A stretch of 64,000 nt of DNA from Bifidobacterium tissieri (GCF_002259645.1 NZ_MWWV01000001.1:62001-126000); one strand, 5' to 3'. Counted from the first letter of the stretch, positions 21,568 to 31,138 are shown. A program made the numbers and translations. Notes: generated by a model not told the origin, from the sequence alone.

Positions 21568-22416
21568 TTATCGGGCGGCGGCCGCGACGAGTTCCTCGAG
21601 GCGACTGTCGGGCATCGGCACGTAGGCCATGGTGGTCTCGATGCTGGCATGGCCCAGTCCGGCGGACACCAGATAGATGTCGTGCGTGGCCTCGTATCCG
21701 CGGGTAGCCCAGCGCGTCCGCAGCTTGTGACCGCTCCAACCGTCGGGCAGAAGCCTGGATACGTGCTTGCCGATGTAGCTCGGGCTGGCGTGGCCTCCGA
21801 ATCGTCCGGGGAAGAGGTATCCATCGCTTTCTCGGATCCTGTCGGCGAGGTCGTGCGGGATGGGCAGTATCCGTTGTTTGCTGCCCTTGCCGTGGACGAC
21901 GAGTCGTGGCATGTGGTCGATTCCGTCCGAGCTGGCTGGAGGGTCGATGACGTCGTTGCTGTGGATCCGGCAGACCTCCTGACGCCGTAGCCCGACCTCG
22001 GCCATGAGACGGATCATGAGTCGGTCGACGTCGTTGGCCCTGGCCTTGGCTGCCGTGATGTATTCCTCGGGGCAGGGACGGGGATGAGGCTTCGGTGCCC
22101 TGATGGATGGCAATCCGTCCGCGGGGTTGTCGGGGCGTCCCTGATGCGTCTGCAGCCACTCGAAGTACTTGCGGATGGCGGCGCGGGCGGATTTGCGCGT
22201 CTCCTCACGCCAGTCCTGGTCGGCGTACCAGTGCAGCAGCTCCGTTGCGCTGACGGTCATGGGATCACCCCCGAGGTCACGCGCGAGTTTTGACAGCTGG
22301 CATCGGCGTGTGGTTCTGGTGTCGTCGGACTGGCTGGCGGCACGGAGGTAGGAGAGATACTGTTTGATGGACTCGCGCCATGGCTCCGGCGCGTTTATCT
22401 GTGTTTGTTTTGCCAT
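21568..22416 (-). CDS. int: Tyrosine integrase/recombinase
   Basis: It has 282 residues. An N-terminal core-binding domain (WRESIKQYLSYLRAASQS) precedes the catalytic domain. Catalytic residues are visible: Arg in VGLRRQEV (144/145), Lys in GKGSKQR (177-180), HKLR (230-233), the second His in GLGHAS (256) and nucleophile Tyr265 (TTMAY). No clear Shine-Dalgarno sequence; the ATG at 22416 is chosen over a TTG six bases upstream. It is transcribed away from the attachment site about 100 bases to its right, in the standard arrangement for a tRNA-integrating element. Confidence 0.93.
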   Translation of the reverse strand: MAKQTQINAPEPWRESIKQYLSYLRAASQSDDTRTTRRCQLSKLARDLGGDPMTVSATELLHWYADQDWREETRKSARAAIRKYFEWLQTHQGRPDNPADGLPSIRAPKPHPRPCPEEYITAAKARANDVDRLMIRLMAEVGLRRQEVCRIHSNDVIDPPASSDGIDHMPRLVVHGKGSKQRILPIPHDLADRIRESDGYLFPGRFGGHASPSYIGKHVSRLLPDGWSGHKLRTRWATRGYEATHDIYLVSAGLGHASIETTMAYVPMPDSRLEELVAAAAR

Positions 22417-22516
22417 GCCCAATCATCGTTGGGCAGGTCACGCCACTTTCGTGATCCTGACGACTCCTCGACGGTCTTCATCATCGCCGTCCTCGTCGTC
22501 GGCGAGCGTTGTATCG
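22417..22516. other. Element end between integrase and attachment core
   Basis: About 100 bases with no gene. Arm-type integrase sites may lie here, but I cannot define them. Confidence 0.4.
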
Positions 22517-22559
22517 CATAACCCAGAGGTCCATGGTTCAAATCCATGCCCCGCTACTA
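22517..22559 (+). other. attR: Right attachment site: 3' half of a tRNA-Met gene
   Basis: From the anticodon CAT the sequence is CATAACCCAGAGGTC, then a T-arm (CATGG TTCAAAT CCATG) and acceptor CCCCGCT-A. The bases before CAT cannot pair with CCCAG, so the 5' half is missing. This is the fragment left by integration into tRNA-Met, probably the initiator tRNA by resemblance. The complete gene should lie at the left end of the element. Confidence 0.85.
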
Positions 22560-22561
22560 GC

Positions 22562-22597
22562 AAAGGCTAGGAACCACAAGGTTCCTAGCCTTTTTCG
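22562..22597 (+). terminator. Terminator of the tRNA locus
   Basis: 14-bp stem AAAGGCTAGGAACC / GGTTCCTAGCCTTT followed by T. Confidence 0.9.
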
Positions 22598-22682
22598 TTT
22601 TCCGGCCGACTCGCAAGCTGGGGGTCAGGGTTATGGGGTTATGGGCCCAGTCACCCAACGACACAGCAGAAACGAATTCCCC

Positions 22683-22915
22683 TGCGACGCACGCATACGT
22701 CCGACAAGCATCGGGAATGAAGCTCCGTGCTCATCGGACGCAAACATACGACTAACAAGCACCGGAGACGGTCTCCGATACCCATCGGACGTATACGCAT
22801 GTCGAACAAGCACCGAGGAAGAGCCACCGTGCTCATACGGCATACATGTGCGTCCGATAGGTACCGAAACCGAGCCTCGATGCTTATCGGACGCACACGT
22901 ATGACAAACCGGCAC
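22683..22915. repeat. Array of palindromic repeats, 50-bp period
   Basis: Four to five degenerate units, each with a core like TGCTTATCGGACGCA followed by a complementary TACG...CAAGCACC half, spaced about 50 bp apart (cores near 22733, 22783, 22833 and 22885). The same family occurs at 41816-42003. No open frame makes sense here. Confidence 0.75.
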
Positions 22916-22989
22916 CGGATCTCGAGCGAAAGCCCTGAACGCGCCTTCGTACCGTCAGTCGATACGGCACACCCCGGATGCAGCCCCAA

Positions 22990-23178
22990 TCCTCGAGTTC
23001 TGTGCGGATTTTCGTCTCCGCGGACATCAATCTCCGAGTTCTGTGCGGTCGCGGTAAGGAATCCCGGGTATCTCCGTTGAAATTCCAACGGTCATACTCG
23101 GAATCCGCCGATGAGCACGCACAGAACTCGGAGATTGGTGTCCGCAAGACCCCGAAATCCGCACAGAACTCGGAGATA
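22990..23178. repeat. Nested inverted repeats around CTCCGAGTTCTGTGCGG
   Basis: The motif occurs twice direct (22993-23008, 23031-23048) and twice inverted (about 23118-23135 and 23158-23177). The inner pair extends to 28-bp arms with one mismatch (23020-23047 / 23118-23145), and the outer pair shares GCGGATTT-type flanks. The two pairs are nested like the ends of a small foldback element. Confidence 0.8.
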
Positions 23179-23199
23179 GGGCGTCCGGCGCAACGATCA

Positions 23200-23359
23200 C
23201 GGCAACATCGCACGCGCAACACCGCACACCGTGCACCACGCACACCGTGCACCACGCACACCGCGCAGCACCACACACAACACACACAGTACAACGCGCG
23301 ACGCGCGCATACGTCCGACAAGTGCCAGACACCGGGCTCCGACCGACCGACCGCCCAGA
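23200..23359. other. Low-complexity CA/CG-rich gap
   Basis: Short tandem units like CACACCGTGCACCACG occur about three times near 23225-23265, then CA repeats and one more partial unit of the 50-bp palindrome family (about 23299-23330). No gene is seen. Confidence 0.6.
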
Positions 23360-23596
23360 CTACTTCGCGTACTGCGCCGGGTTCTTGTCGAAGGCAGCGG
23401 CACAACCGGCACCGCAGAAGTAGTAGGTCTTGCCGTTGTAGTCACGCTTGGCCGCGGCGGTGGCCGGATCCACGCTCATGCCGCAGATCGGGTCGGTTTC
23501 GCTACCGGCCGCGTGGACGTGATGCATGCCGTGCATATCGCCCATATCGCCGTGCATATGCTCCGATTCGTCGTTCTTCCTGCTGAAGAGTCCCAT
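23360..23596 (-). CDS. Possible separate YHS-domain copper protein (internal start)
   Basis: In frame inside copA, an ATG at 23596 is preceded by a strong AAGGAAAGGA. It would give a 78-aa protein: [17 protein letters not shown], then a His/Met-rich stretch and the YHS domain. YHS domains bind metal and often occur as small separate proteins next to copA. So either both forms are made or a lost stop fused two genes. Confidence 0.5.
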   Translation of the reverse strand: MGLFSRKNDESEHMHGDMGDMHGMHHVHAAGSETDPICGMSVDPATAAAKRDYNGKTYYFCGAGCAAAFDKNPAQYAK

Positions 23597-26233
23597 GATG
23601 GTTCCTTTCCTTGCATTGTTTGTTTTCCTTGCGGAAATCCTGTATGGCCGCACCCGTTCGGGATCGAACGCGCGCAGCCGGTTGGCGTTGCTCACCACGG
23701 ACAGCGATGAGAACGCCATGGCCGCACCCGCGATCATCGGGTTGAGCAGCATGCCGGTGAACGGATACAGCGCACCGGCCGCGATCGGGATTCCAATACC
23801 GTTGTATCCGAACGCGAATCCCAGATTCTGCCGAATGTTGCGCATGGTGGCATGTGCCAGATCCACGGCCGTGACCACGCCGGTCAGACTGCCGTTCATC
23901 AGCGTGATGTCGGCCGATTCGATGGCCACGTCGGTGCCGCCGCCGATCGCGAATCCCACATTCGCCCGCACGAGCGCCGGAGCGTCGTTGATGCCGTCAC
24001 CGACCATGGCCACAACATGGCCGCCCGCCTGCAATCGGGCGATCTCATCGGCCTTGGCGTCCGGACGCACCTCGGCGATCACATGATCAACACCCACGTC
24101 GTGCGCAATGGCCCGCGCGGTGTCCTGGTTGTCGCCGGTGAGCATGACCACGTCGATGCCCCGCAGCCGCAGCGCCGCAATGGCCTGCTTTGAATCGGGC
24201 TTGACGGTGTCGGCCACGGCGATCACCGCGGCAAGCAGACCATCCACCGCCATCAGCATCGGCGTACGCCCTTTGGCGGCATGCGCGTCGATCGCGGCGA
24301 ACACGTCGTCGACGGACTCCCCCGCCGCATCGGGCATGCCGACGTCATGGTCATCCACCAGTTCCGCGTTACCAATGATCACGGTGTGCCTGCCCACGGT
24401 CGCCACGATGCCGCGGCCTGGAATCGCCGTGAATTCATCGACACCATGCAATTCCTGATCGCCGCGACCATCATGACCGCCGTCGACGCCCCCACCGACA
24501 GCGCCCCTGTCGCCGTCACGCTCGCCATCCGCCGCACGCACGATCGCCGCCGCCAACGGATGCTCCGAATTCCGTTCCGCATCCGCTGCGAGCGCCAGCA
24601 GCTCCCGTTCACGACCATGCCACGTGCCGAACACGTCGAATCCCACGAGTTCCGGTCGACCTTGGGTGATGGTTCCGGTTTTGTCGAGCACGACGGTATC
24701 CACGTCGGCGGCGGTTTCCAAGGCCTGTGCGGACCGGACGAGGATGCCGAGCGTGGCGGCCTTGCCGGTGGCGATGGTGATGGATAGCGGTGTGGCGAGT
24801 CCGAGTGCGCATGGACAGGCGATGACGAGCACGGAGACCGCGGAGACGAGCGCATGCACGATTTTCGGTTCTGGTCCGAATGCCCACCAGAGCGCGCATG
24901 CCCATACGGCGATGAGTACGACGGCCGGAACGAATATCGCGGAGACGCGGTCGGCGAGTCGTTGCACGGGCGCCTTGGAGCTTTGTGCGGTTTTGACGAG
25001 GTTCACGATCTGCGCAAGCACGGTGTCGGCTCCGATGCGCGTGGCGCGGTAGCGGAATGTTCCGGTGCCGTTGACCGTGGCACCGGTGACCTGGCTGCCG
25101 GCGGTTTTCTCCACGGGCATGGATTCGCCGGTGACCATGGATTCGTCCACGGTCGAGTCGCCTGAGATCACCGTGCCGTCCACAGGCAGTTTGTCGCCGG
25201 GGCGGATCACCACGATGTCGCCCACCCGCACGTCGTCGACGGGGATGTCCGTGACCGTGCCGTCGCGTTCGACGTGCGCGGTTTTGGGTTTGAGTCCGAT
25301 GAGCGCGCGCACGGCTTCGCCGGTGCCGGCCCGGGCGTGTGCTTCGAGTAGTTGTCCAACGAGCATGAGCGTGATGATCGTGCCCACGGCCTCGTAGTAG
25401 GGTTCGCGCACATCCTGCGGCAGTATGGTCGGCGCGATGGTAACGACGAGCGAGTATAGGAACGCCGCGGCGGTGCCTACGGAGACGAGCGCGTTCATTT
25501 CCGGCGCACGGTGGACGATGGCGGACCATCCGGTGGCGTAGATCGGCCGCCCAGCGTAGAGGATCACGGGCAGGATGAGCAGCAGCTGCCAGATGGGTGC
25601 CAGATGGTACAGATGGAACATGGCGGCGAGGAACACCGGCAGCGTGAAGACGGCAGCCACGATGAGTCGCATGCGCAGCGTGCGAATTTCCCGCGCCGCG
25701 TTCGCCTCCTCCTCGTTCAGGTCAGGCATCGTCGTCCCTGCCGTCGCGTCGTCTGCGGACCGCGTGGAAGAATCGTTCGGCACGTCGGCGGTATTCGCCC
25801 GTGCATCCTTATCAGGTTCGGCAGTGGGTTCGGCGTTCGGTTCCGGCGTATCCGTCGTGTGCCGCCCCGGCAGTACGCGCAGTGTGCCGTGCAGCATGTT
25901 CATGCCGCATGCGAATCCGTATTCCCCCGGTTTGTTCGGCGTGATCGTCATGGTTGTGGTACGGAACGCCGGCAACGACTGATCGACACCGAAATCGGGG
26001 AACACGACGTGCGACGAGCATTCGCCGCCTTCCTGCCGATCGAATACGAATCGCAGTGGCGTGCCGGCTTCGGCTTCGATCACGGCGGGATCGTATCCGC
26101 CTTTGACCGCGACCACGATCTCCTGCACGCCGTTGTTCATGACCGCACGCGCGGCCTTGCGCGGCGCGAGGAAGAACCAGAGCACGCCCGCGCTGACAAG
26201 TGCCGCGGCGATAAACGCCATCGCGATGATCAT
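23360..26233 (-). CDS. copA: Copper-exporting P1B-type ATPase with cupredoxin-like N-terminus and YHS tail
   Basis: It has 957 residues from the ATG at 26233 (GGGAGAAG upstream). An N-terminal helix (residues 1-25) anchors a cupredoxin-like domain ending in [14 protein letters not shown], in place of the usual heavy-metal-associated domains. Then come the ATPase core: TGES actuator loop, CPC in the membrane (codons 24809-24817), DKTGT phosphorylation site, SEHPLA and GDGINDAP. The last 78 residues are a His/Met-rich segment plus a YHS domain ([21 protein letters not shown]). An ATG at 26269 lies inside the CsoR operator and is rejected. Divergent from csoR. Confidence 0.92.
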   Translation of the reverse strand: MIIAMAFIAAALVSAGVLWFFLAPRKAARAVMNNGVQEIVVAVKGGYDPAVIEAEAGTPLRFVFDRQEGGECSSHVVFPDFGVDQSLPAFRTTTMTITPNKPGEYGFACGMNMLHGTLRVLPGRHTTDTPEPNAEPTAEPDKDARANTADVPNDSSTRSADDATAGTTMPDLNEEEANAAREIRTLRMRLIVAAVFTLPVFLAAMFHLYHLAPIWQLLLILPVILYAGRPIYATGWSAIVHRAPEMNALVSVGTAAAFLYSLVVTIAPTILPQDVREPYYEAVGTIITLMLVGQLLEAHARAGTGEAVRALIGLKPKTAHVERDGTVTDIPVDDVRVGDIVVIRPGDKLPVDGTVISGDSTVDESMVTGESMPVEKTAGSQVTGATVNGTGTFRYRATRIGADTVLAQIVNLVKTAQSSKAPVQRLADRVSAIFVPAVVLIAVWACALWWAFGPEPKIVHALVSAVSVLVIACPCALGLATPLSITIATGKAATLGILVRSAQALETAADVDTVVLDKTGTITQGRPELVGFDVFGTWHGRERELLALAADAERNSEHPLAAAIVRAADGERDGDRGAVGGGVDGGHDGRGDQELHGVDEFTAIPGRGIVATVGRHTVIIGNAELVDDHDVGMPDAAGESVDDVFAAIDAHAAKGRTPMLMAVDGLLAAVIAVADTVKPDSKQAIAALRLRGIDVVMLTGDNQDTARAIAHDVGVDHVIAEVRPDAKADEIARLQAGGHVVAMVGDGINDAPALVRANVGFAIGGGTDVAIESADITLMNGSLTGVVTAVDLAHATMRNIRQNLGFAFGYNGIGIPIAAGALYPFTGMLLNPMIAGAAMAFSSLSVVSNANRLRAFDPERVRPYRISARKTNNARKGTIMGLFSRKNDESEHMHGDMGDMHGMHHVHAAGSETDPICGMSVDPATAAAKRDYNGKTYYFCGAGCAAAFDKNPAQYAK

Positions 26234-26268
26234 GTATCTTCTCCCGTCGTCTGTGTACGCCATAACCA

Positions 26269-26287
26269 TATACCCCGTGGGGGTATA
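26269..26287. promoter_or_regulatory. CsoR operator shared by copA and csoR
   Basis: TATACCCC-GTG-GGGGTATA, the G-tract dyad typical of CsoR sites. It lies between the divergent starts and overlaps the -10 region of csoR (TATAAT at 26284-26289). Confidence 0.85.
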
Positions 26288-26321
26288 ATTGCAATATCAG
26301 TTCTTCACTAAGGGGAAAATC

Positions 26322-26756
26322 ATGACCGACCGGATCACGCCCGACGAAGCCCGCGATACGACACCCGACTGCGGATGCCACGCTCACGCAAGCACTACGG
26401 AACCCAATCACACCGGCCATGCCCCAGAGAACGCAGGCACGGACGAAGCCAGCACGCACGACAACGCACACAGCCGCAATGGCTACATGCAGGACCAGAA
26501 GAGGATCGTCGCCCGGCTCAGTCGCATCGAGGGACAGGTGCGAGGCATCAAGCAGATGGCGCAGAACGGCGAGTACTGTATCGACATCCTCACACAGATC
26601 TCCGCGGCGAACAGCGCGCTCAAATCCGTCGCGCTGCTATTGCTCGACGATCATCTCGACCACTGCGTCAAACAGGCCGCCGCGCAGGGCGACCAGGTGG
26701 CCGAGGACAAGCTGCAGGAGGCCAGCGCCGCCATCGCCCGTCTGGTCCGCTCCTGA
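26322..26756 (+). CDS. csoR: Copper-sensing repressor CsoR
   Basis: It has 144 residues, with the ATG at 26322 behind AAGGGG. A His/Thr-rich N-terminal extension (about 60 aa, with CGCHAHAS) precedes the CsoR fold: KRIVARLSRIEGQVRGIKQM, then Cys in GEYCIDILTQISAA, and His/Cys in DDHLDHCV. These three form the Cu(I) site. Copper binding releases the operator upstream of copA. The N-terminal extension is longer than in most CsoR proteins. Confidence 0.9.
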   Translation: MTDRITPDEARDTTPDCGCHAHASTTEPNHTGHAPENAGTDEASTHDNAHSRNGYMQDQKRIVARLSRIEGQVRGIKQMAQNGEYCIDILTQISAANSALKSVALLLLDDHLDHCVKQAAAQGDQVAEDKLQEASAAIARLVRS

Positions 26757-26857
26757 ATCGCGGCATCGGAATCAGACCAACACGGCCCACGTACGCCAGC
26801 ACCCGCCAGCAATCACGAACCAACAGCCCCACAAACACACAGCCCCACAAACACACA

Positions 26858-26890
26858 AATGGCGGGAACCCATCACGGGCACCCGCCATT
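26858..26890. terminator. Terminator between csoR and a convergent gene
   Basis: 9-bp stem AATGGCGGG / CCCGCCATT, with loop pairing CCCATCACGGG inside. Confidence 0.65.
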
Positions 26891-26963
26891 CATTCAGCGC
26901 ATATCCCATCTCATCATCGAGACCGGCGCACGCAATCCCCCAACCCGAAGTCGAGGGCACCGA

Positions 26964-27380
26964 TCACCAGTGGTTGGCGCCGGGGCCTTCGAACTTCACG
27001 TTGAAGCCGCGCTCGTAGTGGAGGAACATGTTGGCACCGTAACGGTCCACGTCACGGTGGGTGAACAGCATGCGGATGGCAAATGCGGTCTGGACGTCAG
27101 CCGGCAGGGCGCGGAACGCCTTGTAGGCATCCCAGCCGTCCTCAGCCACGGCCTGATCGGAAACGAATGCGTAGCCGTAACCGTCCTCGTTCACATATCC
27201 GAGGAAGGGCAGATCCCAGGCGTTGTGCTCGGTGAGAGCGGCCTTGTAATCCTCCACCTTGGCCAGAGCCTCCTCGGAGATGCCGAAGGAGCGCGCCACT
27301 TCGTTCGCGGCCGCGGTCTTGCGCTCGGCATAGGCACCGTAAAGCGAGGTATCGACGACAATCTGCTTGTTGTCCGCCAT
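26964..27380 (-). CDS. Hypothetical protein, 138 aa
   Basis: The ATG at 27380 follows AAAGGAT. It is a soluble alpha-helical protein without recognised motifs. It starts MADNKQIVVDTSLYGAYAERK and contains FLGYVNEDGYGYAFVSDQAVAEDGW and FAIRMLFTHRDVDRYGANMFLHYERG. The codon pattern looks native and well expressed. Monocistronic; the function is unknown. Confidence 0.75.
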   Translation of the reverse strand: MADNKQIVVDTSLYGAYAERKTAAANEVARSFGISEEALAKVEDYKAALTEHNAWDLPFLGYVNEDGYGYAFVSDQAVAEDGWDAYKAFRALPADVQTAFAIRMLFTHRDVDRYGANMFLHYERGFNVKFEGPGANHW

Positions 27381-27765
27381 AGGTCATCCTTTCTGTATGC
27401 ATGCTCCCCAATGAGGCACACACATGTCACATTCACGTTAGATGTAACATGCAACATCACATCCATCGTGATTCGTTTTTCACACCCTTCGATTATCGAA
27501 GAGCTGTACAGATAACACCATACGCCCTCCATTCCTTGAATATCCAGTCGTTTCATGGAGTTGCAACGTTTTATTTTCCATCTCGTAACGACGCACGTTC
27601 TAATTGACACCGCGCACGTTCTAATTCAAAAACTAACATTAACGATGTTCATTTATGATAAGTAAAGTTATGAAACGGTTACCCGCATGCTACGAAACGA
27701 CGACCAGTGCCCAAAAACAGTGAAATTTCAACGCTGAGTAACAGCAAACCCCTTACAATGGCGGT
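27381..27765. other. AT-rich intergenic region before glgE
   Basis: 385 bases, much richer in AT than the surroundings. It includes an imperfect dyad GATGTAACATGCAACATC near 27440 and the direct repeat CGCACGTTCTAATT near 27591 and 27612. It probably holds promoters for the divergent genes. No coding frame. Confidence 0.55.
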
Positions 27766-30045
27766 ATGACTGAAACAAGTAGTACCCAAGTCACTTCAGC
27801 CGCAGCGGAGATTGCCGCTGAGGAAGCAGAGAAGAACTCCACCACCCGCAAGGGTGCGACCCGTCGGAAGGCCAAGTCCACGTCAACGACGACCAAGAAG
27901 GCCGCCGGCACCCGCAAGCATCGCAATTCCAAGTCCAAGGCCGTCGCGGCCGACACCCCTGATGCGCTGATCCCCGCACCCGTGCTCGAGATCACCGATC
28001 CGAGCCAGTTCGGACGCATCAACGTGCTCGACGTCACCCCCAATGAGGAATGCGGCGTCTACCCGGCCCGCGTCGAACTCGGCGAGCAGTTCACCGTCAC
28101 CGCTCAGGTCTTCATCGAAGGCCGCGCCAAGGTGGGTGCCACCGCCGTGCTGCACACGCCGCGTGGCCGTGCCGCCGCAAGCCGCACCATGACCTGCGTG
28201 AACCCCGGTCTCGACCGCTGGACCTGCGAGATGCAGGTGGGCGAGCACTCCGACGTGCTGCCGTGGGAGGACGGCTTCGCCGCGGTCAAGCGCCAGCTGG
28301 GCAATTGGTCGCTCGTCGTGGAAGGCTGGGAGGACTCCTTCGCCACCTGGCTGCACGACGCCAAGATCAAGGTGAAGGTTCACGACTCCGACGTGGAGAA
28401 CGCGCTTGACGAAGGTGCCGAACTGCTCGGACGCTGGGCCAAGACCCGCGACGCCGGCCTGAACGCCGACCAGAAGAAGGAACTGCAGGCCGCCGCCGAG
28501 ACGCTGGCGAACAAGGAGCTCACCCCCGTCGAGCGCCTAGCCGCCGCCGACAATGACGAGATCGCCGCGCTGCACGAGTCCAACCCGCTGCGCGACGGCG
28601 TGAGCCCGTCCCGCCCGGTGCACCTGCTGGTGCAGCGTTCCAAGTCGACCTTCGCGGCCTGGTACCAGTTCTTCCCGCGCTCCGAAGGTGCCTACGTGGA
28701 TCAGGAGACCGGCAAGATCGTGCAGGGCACGCTCAAGACCTCCGTCTCCGGACTGGAACGCGCCAAGGCCGAAGGATTCGACATCGTCTACCTGCCCCCG
28801 ATCTTCCCGATCGGCGTGACTAACCGCAAGGGCCGCAACAACACGCTCGTGGCCGGCCCGGACGATCCGGGGTCGCCGTTCGGCATCGGCTCCGCTGAAG
28901 GCGGCCACGACACCGTCGATCCGCTGCTCGGCACCATGGACGACTTCAAGGCGCTCGTCGCCAAGGCCCACGAACTGGGTCTGGAGATCGCCCTTGACTT
29001 CGCCCTGCAGTGCTCCCCCGACCACCCGTGGGTCAAGGAGCACCCGAACTGGTTCCGCCACAAGCCGGACGGCACCATCGCCTTCGCCGAGAACCCGCCG
29101 AAGAAGTATCAGGACATCTACCCGATCGACTTCAACGCCGACATGGAAGGCATCGAAAAGGAAGTCGTCCGCCTGATGACCCTGTGGATCGACGCGGGCG
29201 TGACCGTCTTCCGCGTGGACAACCCGCACACCAAGCCCGTGCGCTTCTGGCAGGACGTGATCGCCACGATCACCAAGAAGCACCCCGAGGTGCTATTCCT
29301 GGCCGAGGCATTCACCCGCCCGGGCATGATGCGCGCGCTGAGCTACGCCGGCTTCACCCAGTCCCACTGCTACTTCCCGTGGCGCAACACCAAGGAGGAG
29401 CTCGAGGAGTACCTAGGCGAGACCAACAGCGACGACGCCTTCTACCAGCACAATACGTTCTGGCCCACCACGCCGGACATCCTCACCGCCTACGTGCGCG
29501 ACAACGGCATCGCCGGTCACGCCGTGCGCGCCGTGCTGGCCGCCATGGGCAGCCCGAGCTGGGGCATCTACAACGGCTTCGAACTGATCGAGAACCGTCA
29601 GCGCCCCGGATTCGAGGAGCAGATCGACAACGAGAAGTACGAGATCAAGGTGCGCGACTGGTCCAAGGCCGACGAGTACGGCATCGCCGAAATGCTCACC
29701 AGCCTCAACCGCATCCGTCGCGAGCACCCGGCCACGCACAGCTACCACAACCTCACGGTCCTGCGCAGCTCCGATCCGAACATCCTCGCGTTCGCCCGCC
29801 ACACGCCGGCCGAGTTCACCGGCACCGGCAAGCCGGACACGCTGATCGTGGTGGTGAATCTGGATGGTCACGACGCCCACCAGTCCCTTATCCACCTCGA
29901 GCTGGGCGACTTCGGCCTGCCCACCGACAAGGGCGTGGCACTGAAGGACGAGCTGACCGGCCGCGAGTTCACCTGGAGCTGGGACAACTTCGTGTCGCTG
30001 GCCCCGTGGGCCGACGTGGCGCACGTGCTCAGCGTCCAGTACTGA
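27766..30045 (+). CDS. glgE: Alpha-1,4-glucan:maltose-1-phosphate maltosyltransferase
   Basis: It transfers maltosyl units from maltose 1-phosphate to a growing alpha-glucan. It has 759 residues. A Lys/Thr/Ala-rich extension (residues 1-60) precedes the N-terminal beta-domain (RINVLDVTPNEECGVYPARVELG), and the GH13 catalytic domain follows. The nucleophile Asp is in VTVFRVDNPHTKPVRFW and the acid/base Glu in VLFLAEAFTRP. The C-terminal beta-sandwich is present. The ATG follows TACAAT by six bases without a Shine-Dalgarno sequence, so the mRNA may be leaderless. No other pathway genes are adjacent. Confidence 0.92.
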   Translation: MTETSSTQVTSAAAEIAAEEAEKNSTTRKGATRRKAKSTSTTTKKAAGTRKHRNSKSKAVAADTPDALIPAPVLEITDPSQFGRINVLDVTPNEECGVYPARVELGEQFTVTAQVFIEGRAKVGATAVLHTPRGRAAASRTMTCVNPGLDRWTCEMQVGEHSDVLPWEDGFAAVKRQLGNWSLVVEGWEDSFATWLHDAKIKVKVHDSDVENALDEGAELLGRWAKTRDAGLNADQKKELQAAAETLANKELTPVERLAAADNDEIAALHESNPLRDGVSPSRPVHLLVQRSKSTFAAWYQFFPRSEGAYVDQETGKIVQGTLKTSVSGLERAKAEGFDIVYLPPIFPIGVTNRKGRNNTLVAGPDDPGSPFGIGSAEGGHDTVDPLLGTMDDFKALVAKAHELGLEIALDFALQCSPDHPWVKEHPNWFRHKPDGTIAFAENPPKKYQDIYPIDFNADMEGIEKEVVRLMTLWIDAGVTVFRVDNPHTKPVRFWQDVIATITKKHPEVLFLAEAFTRPGMMRALSYAGFTQSHCYFPWRNTKEELEEYLGETNSDDAFYQHNTFWPTTPDILTAYVRDNGIAGHAVRAVLAAMGSPSWGIYNGFELIENRQRPGFEEQIDNEKYEIKVRDWSKADEYGIAEMLTSLNRIRREHPATHSYHNLTVLRSSDPNILAFARHTPAEFTGTGKPDTLIVVVNLDGHDAHQSLIHLELGDFGLPTDKGVALKDELTGREFTWSWDNFVSLAPWADVAHVLSVQY

Positions 30046-30136
30046 TCGTCGGTCAACTGACGATCAACGACCGACGGTCATCGATCAACGGATTCCGATC
30101 CATGTGATCAACCACGTTGGTCGCAATCGACCACCA

Positions 30137-30174
30137 AAATGTGGGTGTCTTCCTCCGGGAAGGCACCCACATTT
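30137..30174 (+). terminator. Terminator of glgE
   Basis: Stem AAATGTGGGTG / CACCCACATTT with an inner CTTCC/GGAAG pairing. Confidence 0.8.
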
Positions 30175-30320
30175 GTCAATACGTTTGTCAATACACGTAT
30201 CAATACGCAATACGCGCCGTGTATGCGTCATATACGCGTATCGCAACCCCCACGACCCCCATTCTGCGGTATCCTTGGTTGCGGTAACACAATAATGTCA
30301 ACTCATTGAAGGAGACAGAC

Positions 30321-30818
30321 ATGGCAGAGACGTTCAACGTCGTCGTCGAGATCCCGCGCGGATCCAAGAACAAGTACGAAGTGGATCACGAGACCGGTCG
30401 CGTGTTCCTGGATCGTGAGCTGTTCACGGCCATGGGCTACCCGGACGACTACGGCTACATCGACGGCACTCTGGGCGAGGACGGCGATCCGCTTGACGCC
30501 CTGGTGATGATCCCGAACTCCGTGTTCCCTGGCTGCGTGGTCGAGTGCCGCGCCGTCGGTCTGTACCACATGGTCGACGAGGCCGGTGGCGACGACAAGG
30601 TGCTGTGCGTGCCCGCCGATGTGCGTTACGACAACATCAAGGACATCGACGACGTCTCCGAGTTCCACAAGGCCGAGATCAAGCACTTCTTCGAGCAGTA
30701 CAAGGCTCTGGAGCCCGGCAAGGAAGTGCTGCCCGGCGACTACTGGACCGGCGTGGACAAGGCCGAGGCCGAGATCAAGGCCGCTCGCGAGCGTCTGGCC
30801 GCTTCCGAGGAGAAGTGA
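30321..30818 (+). CDS. ppa: Inorganic pyrophosphatase (family I)
   Basis: It hydrolyses pyrophosphate to drive biosynthetic reactions in the cytoplasm. It has 165 residues, with the ATG at 30321 after GAAGGAG. Family I residues are visible: [19 protein letters not shown], the metal-binding [20 protein letters not shown] and later [22 protein letters not shown]. The length is normal. Monocistronic, with a strong terminator. Confidence 0.96.
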   Translation: MAETFNVVVEIPRGSKNKYEVDHETGRVFLDRELFTAMGYPDDYGYIDGTLGEDGDPLDALVMIPNSVFPGCVVECRAVGLYHMVDEAGGDDKVLCVPADVRYDNIKDIDDVSEFHKAEIKHFFEQYKALEPGKEVLPGDYWTGVDKAEAEIKAARERLAASEEK

Positions 30819-30891
30819 GCCGTCACATATAACGACGGCGTGCGTGAACGGCAACGACATGTCATCACACACACGCTAGCGATAGCGAACC

Positions 30892-30927
30892 GCAGAGGGC
30901 GCATCCCCATCGGGGTGCGCCCTCTGC
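30892..30927 (+). terminator. Terminator of ppa
   Basis: A 16-bp stem (GCAGAGGGCGCA..CCCC with complement) with one bulge and a 3-base loop. Confidence 0.85.
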
Positions 30928-31138
30928 TATTATCACCACTTGTAATTCGCGAGAGACAGACGAACGGCATTCATCCGAATTCAAAGCCATCCGACGGCGT
31001 TTTCCCTGTCGCGGCATCTGGCAGTTTGCTGTGTCATCGTTTCGTCAAGGCGTAGGGCCGCCAGAGGGCGGTGTCGAGGCCCATTCCGGCAGTCGGCCAT
31101 AGTGTCTGGCGTCGAAATGAACCTTCAAAGGATCATCC
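30928..31138. other. Leader region of mntP
   Basis: With the ppa 3' region it makes 320 bases without a gene. GC-rich dyads occur (GGGCC..GGCCC near 31054-31080). I looked for a manganese riboswitch of the yybP-ykoY type and did not recognise its core. Confidence 0.4.

Larger units (their letters stand above)
1..22559. mobile_element. Integrative conjugative element, right portion
   Basis: A coupling protein, PcfB-like protein, relaxase and MobC with a candidate oriT lie at the left. SSB, toxin-antitoxin pairs and small unknown genes lie in the middle. A tyrosine recombinase at the right is followed within about 100 bases by the 3' half of a tRNA-Met gene. This order and the tRNA fragment identify an integrated element whose right junction is near 22,517-22,559. 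The left end, mating-channel genes such as VirB4, and the restored complete tRNA are not in the window, so transfer competence cannot be judged. Confidence 0.88.

Noticed and set aside
1-22559. Prophage
   Set aside because: Relaxase, MobC and coupling protein are present, but no capsid, terminase or tail genes are seen.
22683-22915. CRISPR array
   Set aside because: Units are palindromic, degenerate and joined at a fixed 50-bp period with similar spacers; no cas genes are present.
26234-26269. Upstream ATG start for copA
   Set aside because: It lies inside the CsoR operator and would place the ribosome site in the dyad; the ATG at 26233 has its own GGGAG.
30928-31138. Manganese (yybP-ykoY) riboswitch before mntP
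   Set aside because: Context is right, but the conserved core and two-arm layout could not be recognised by eye.
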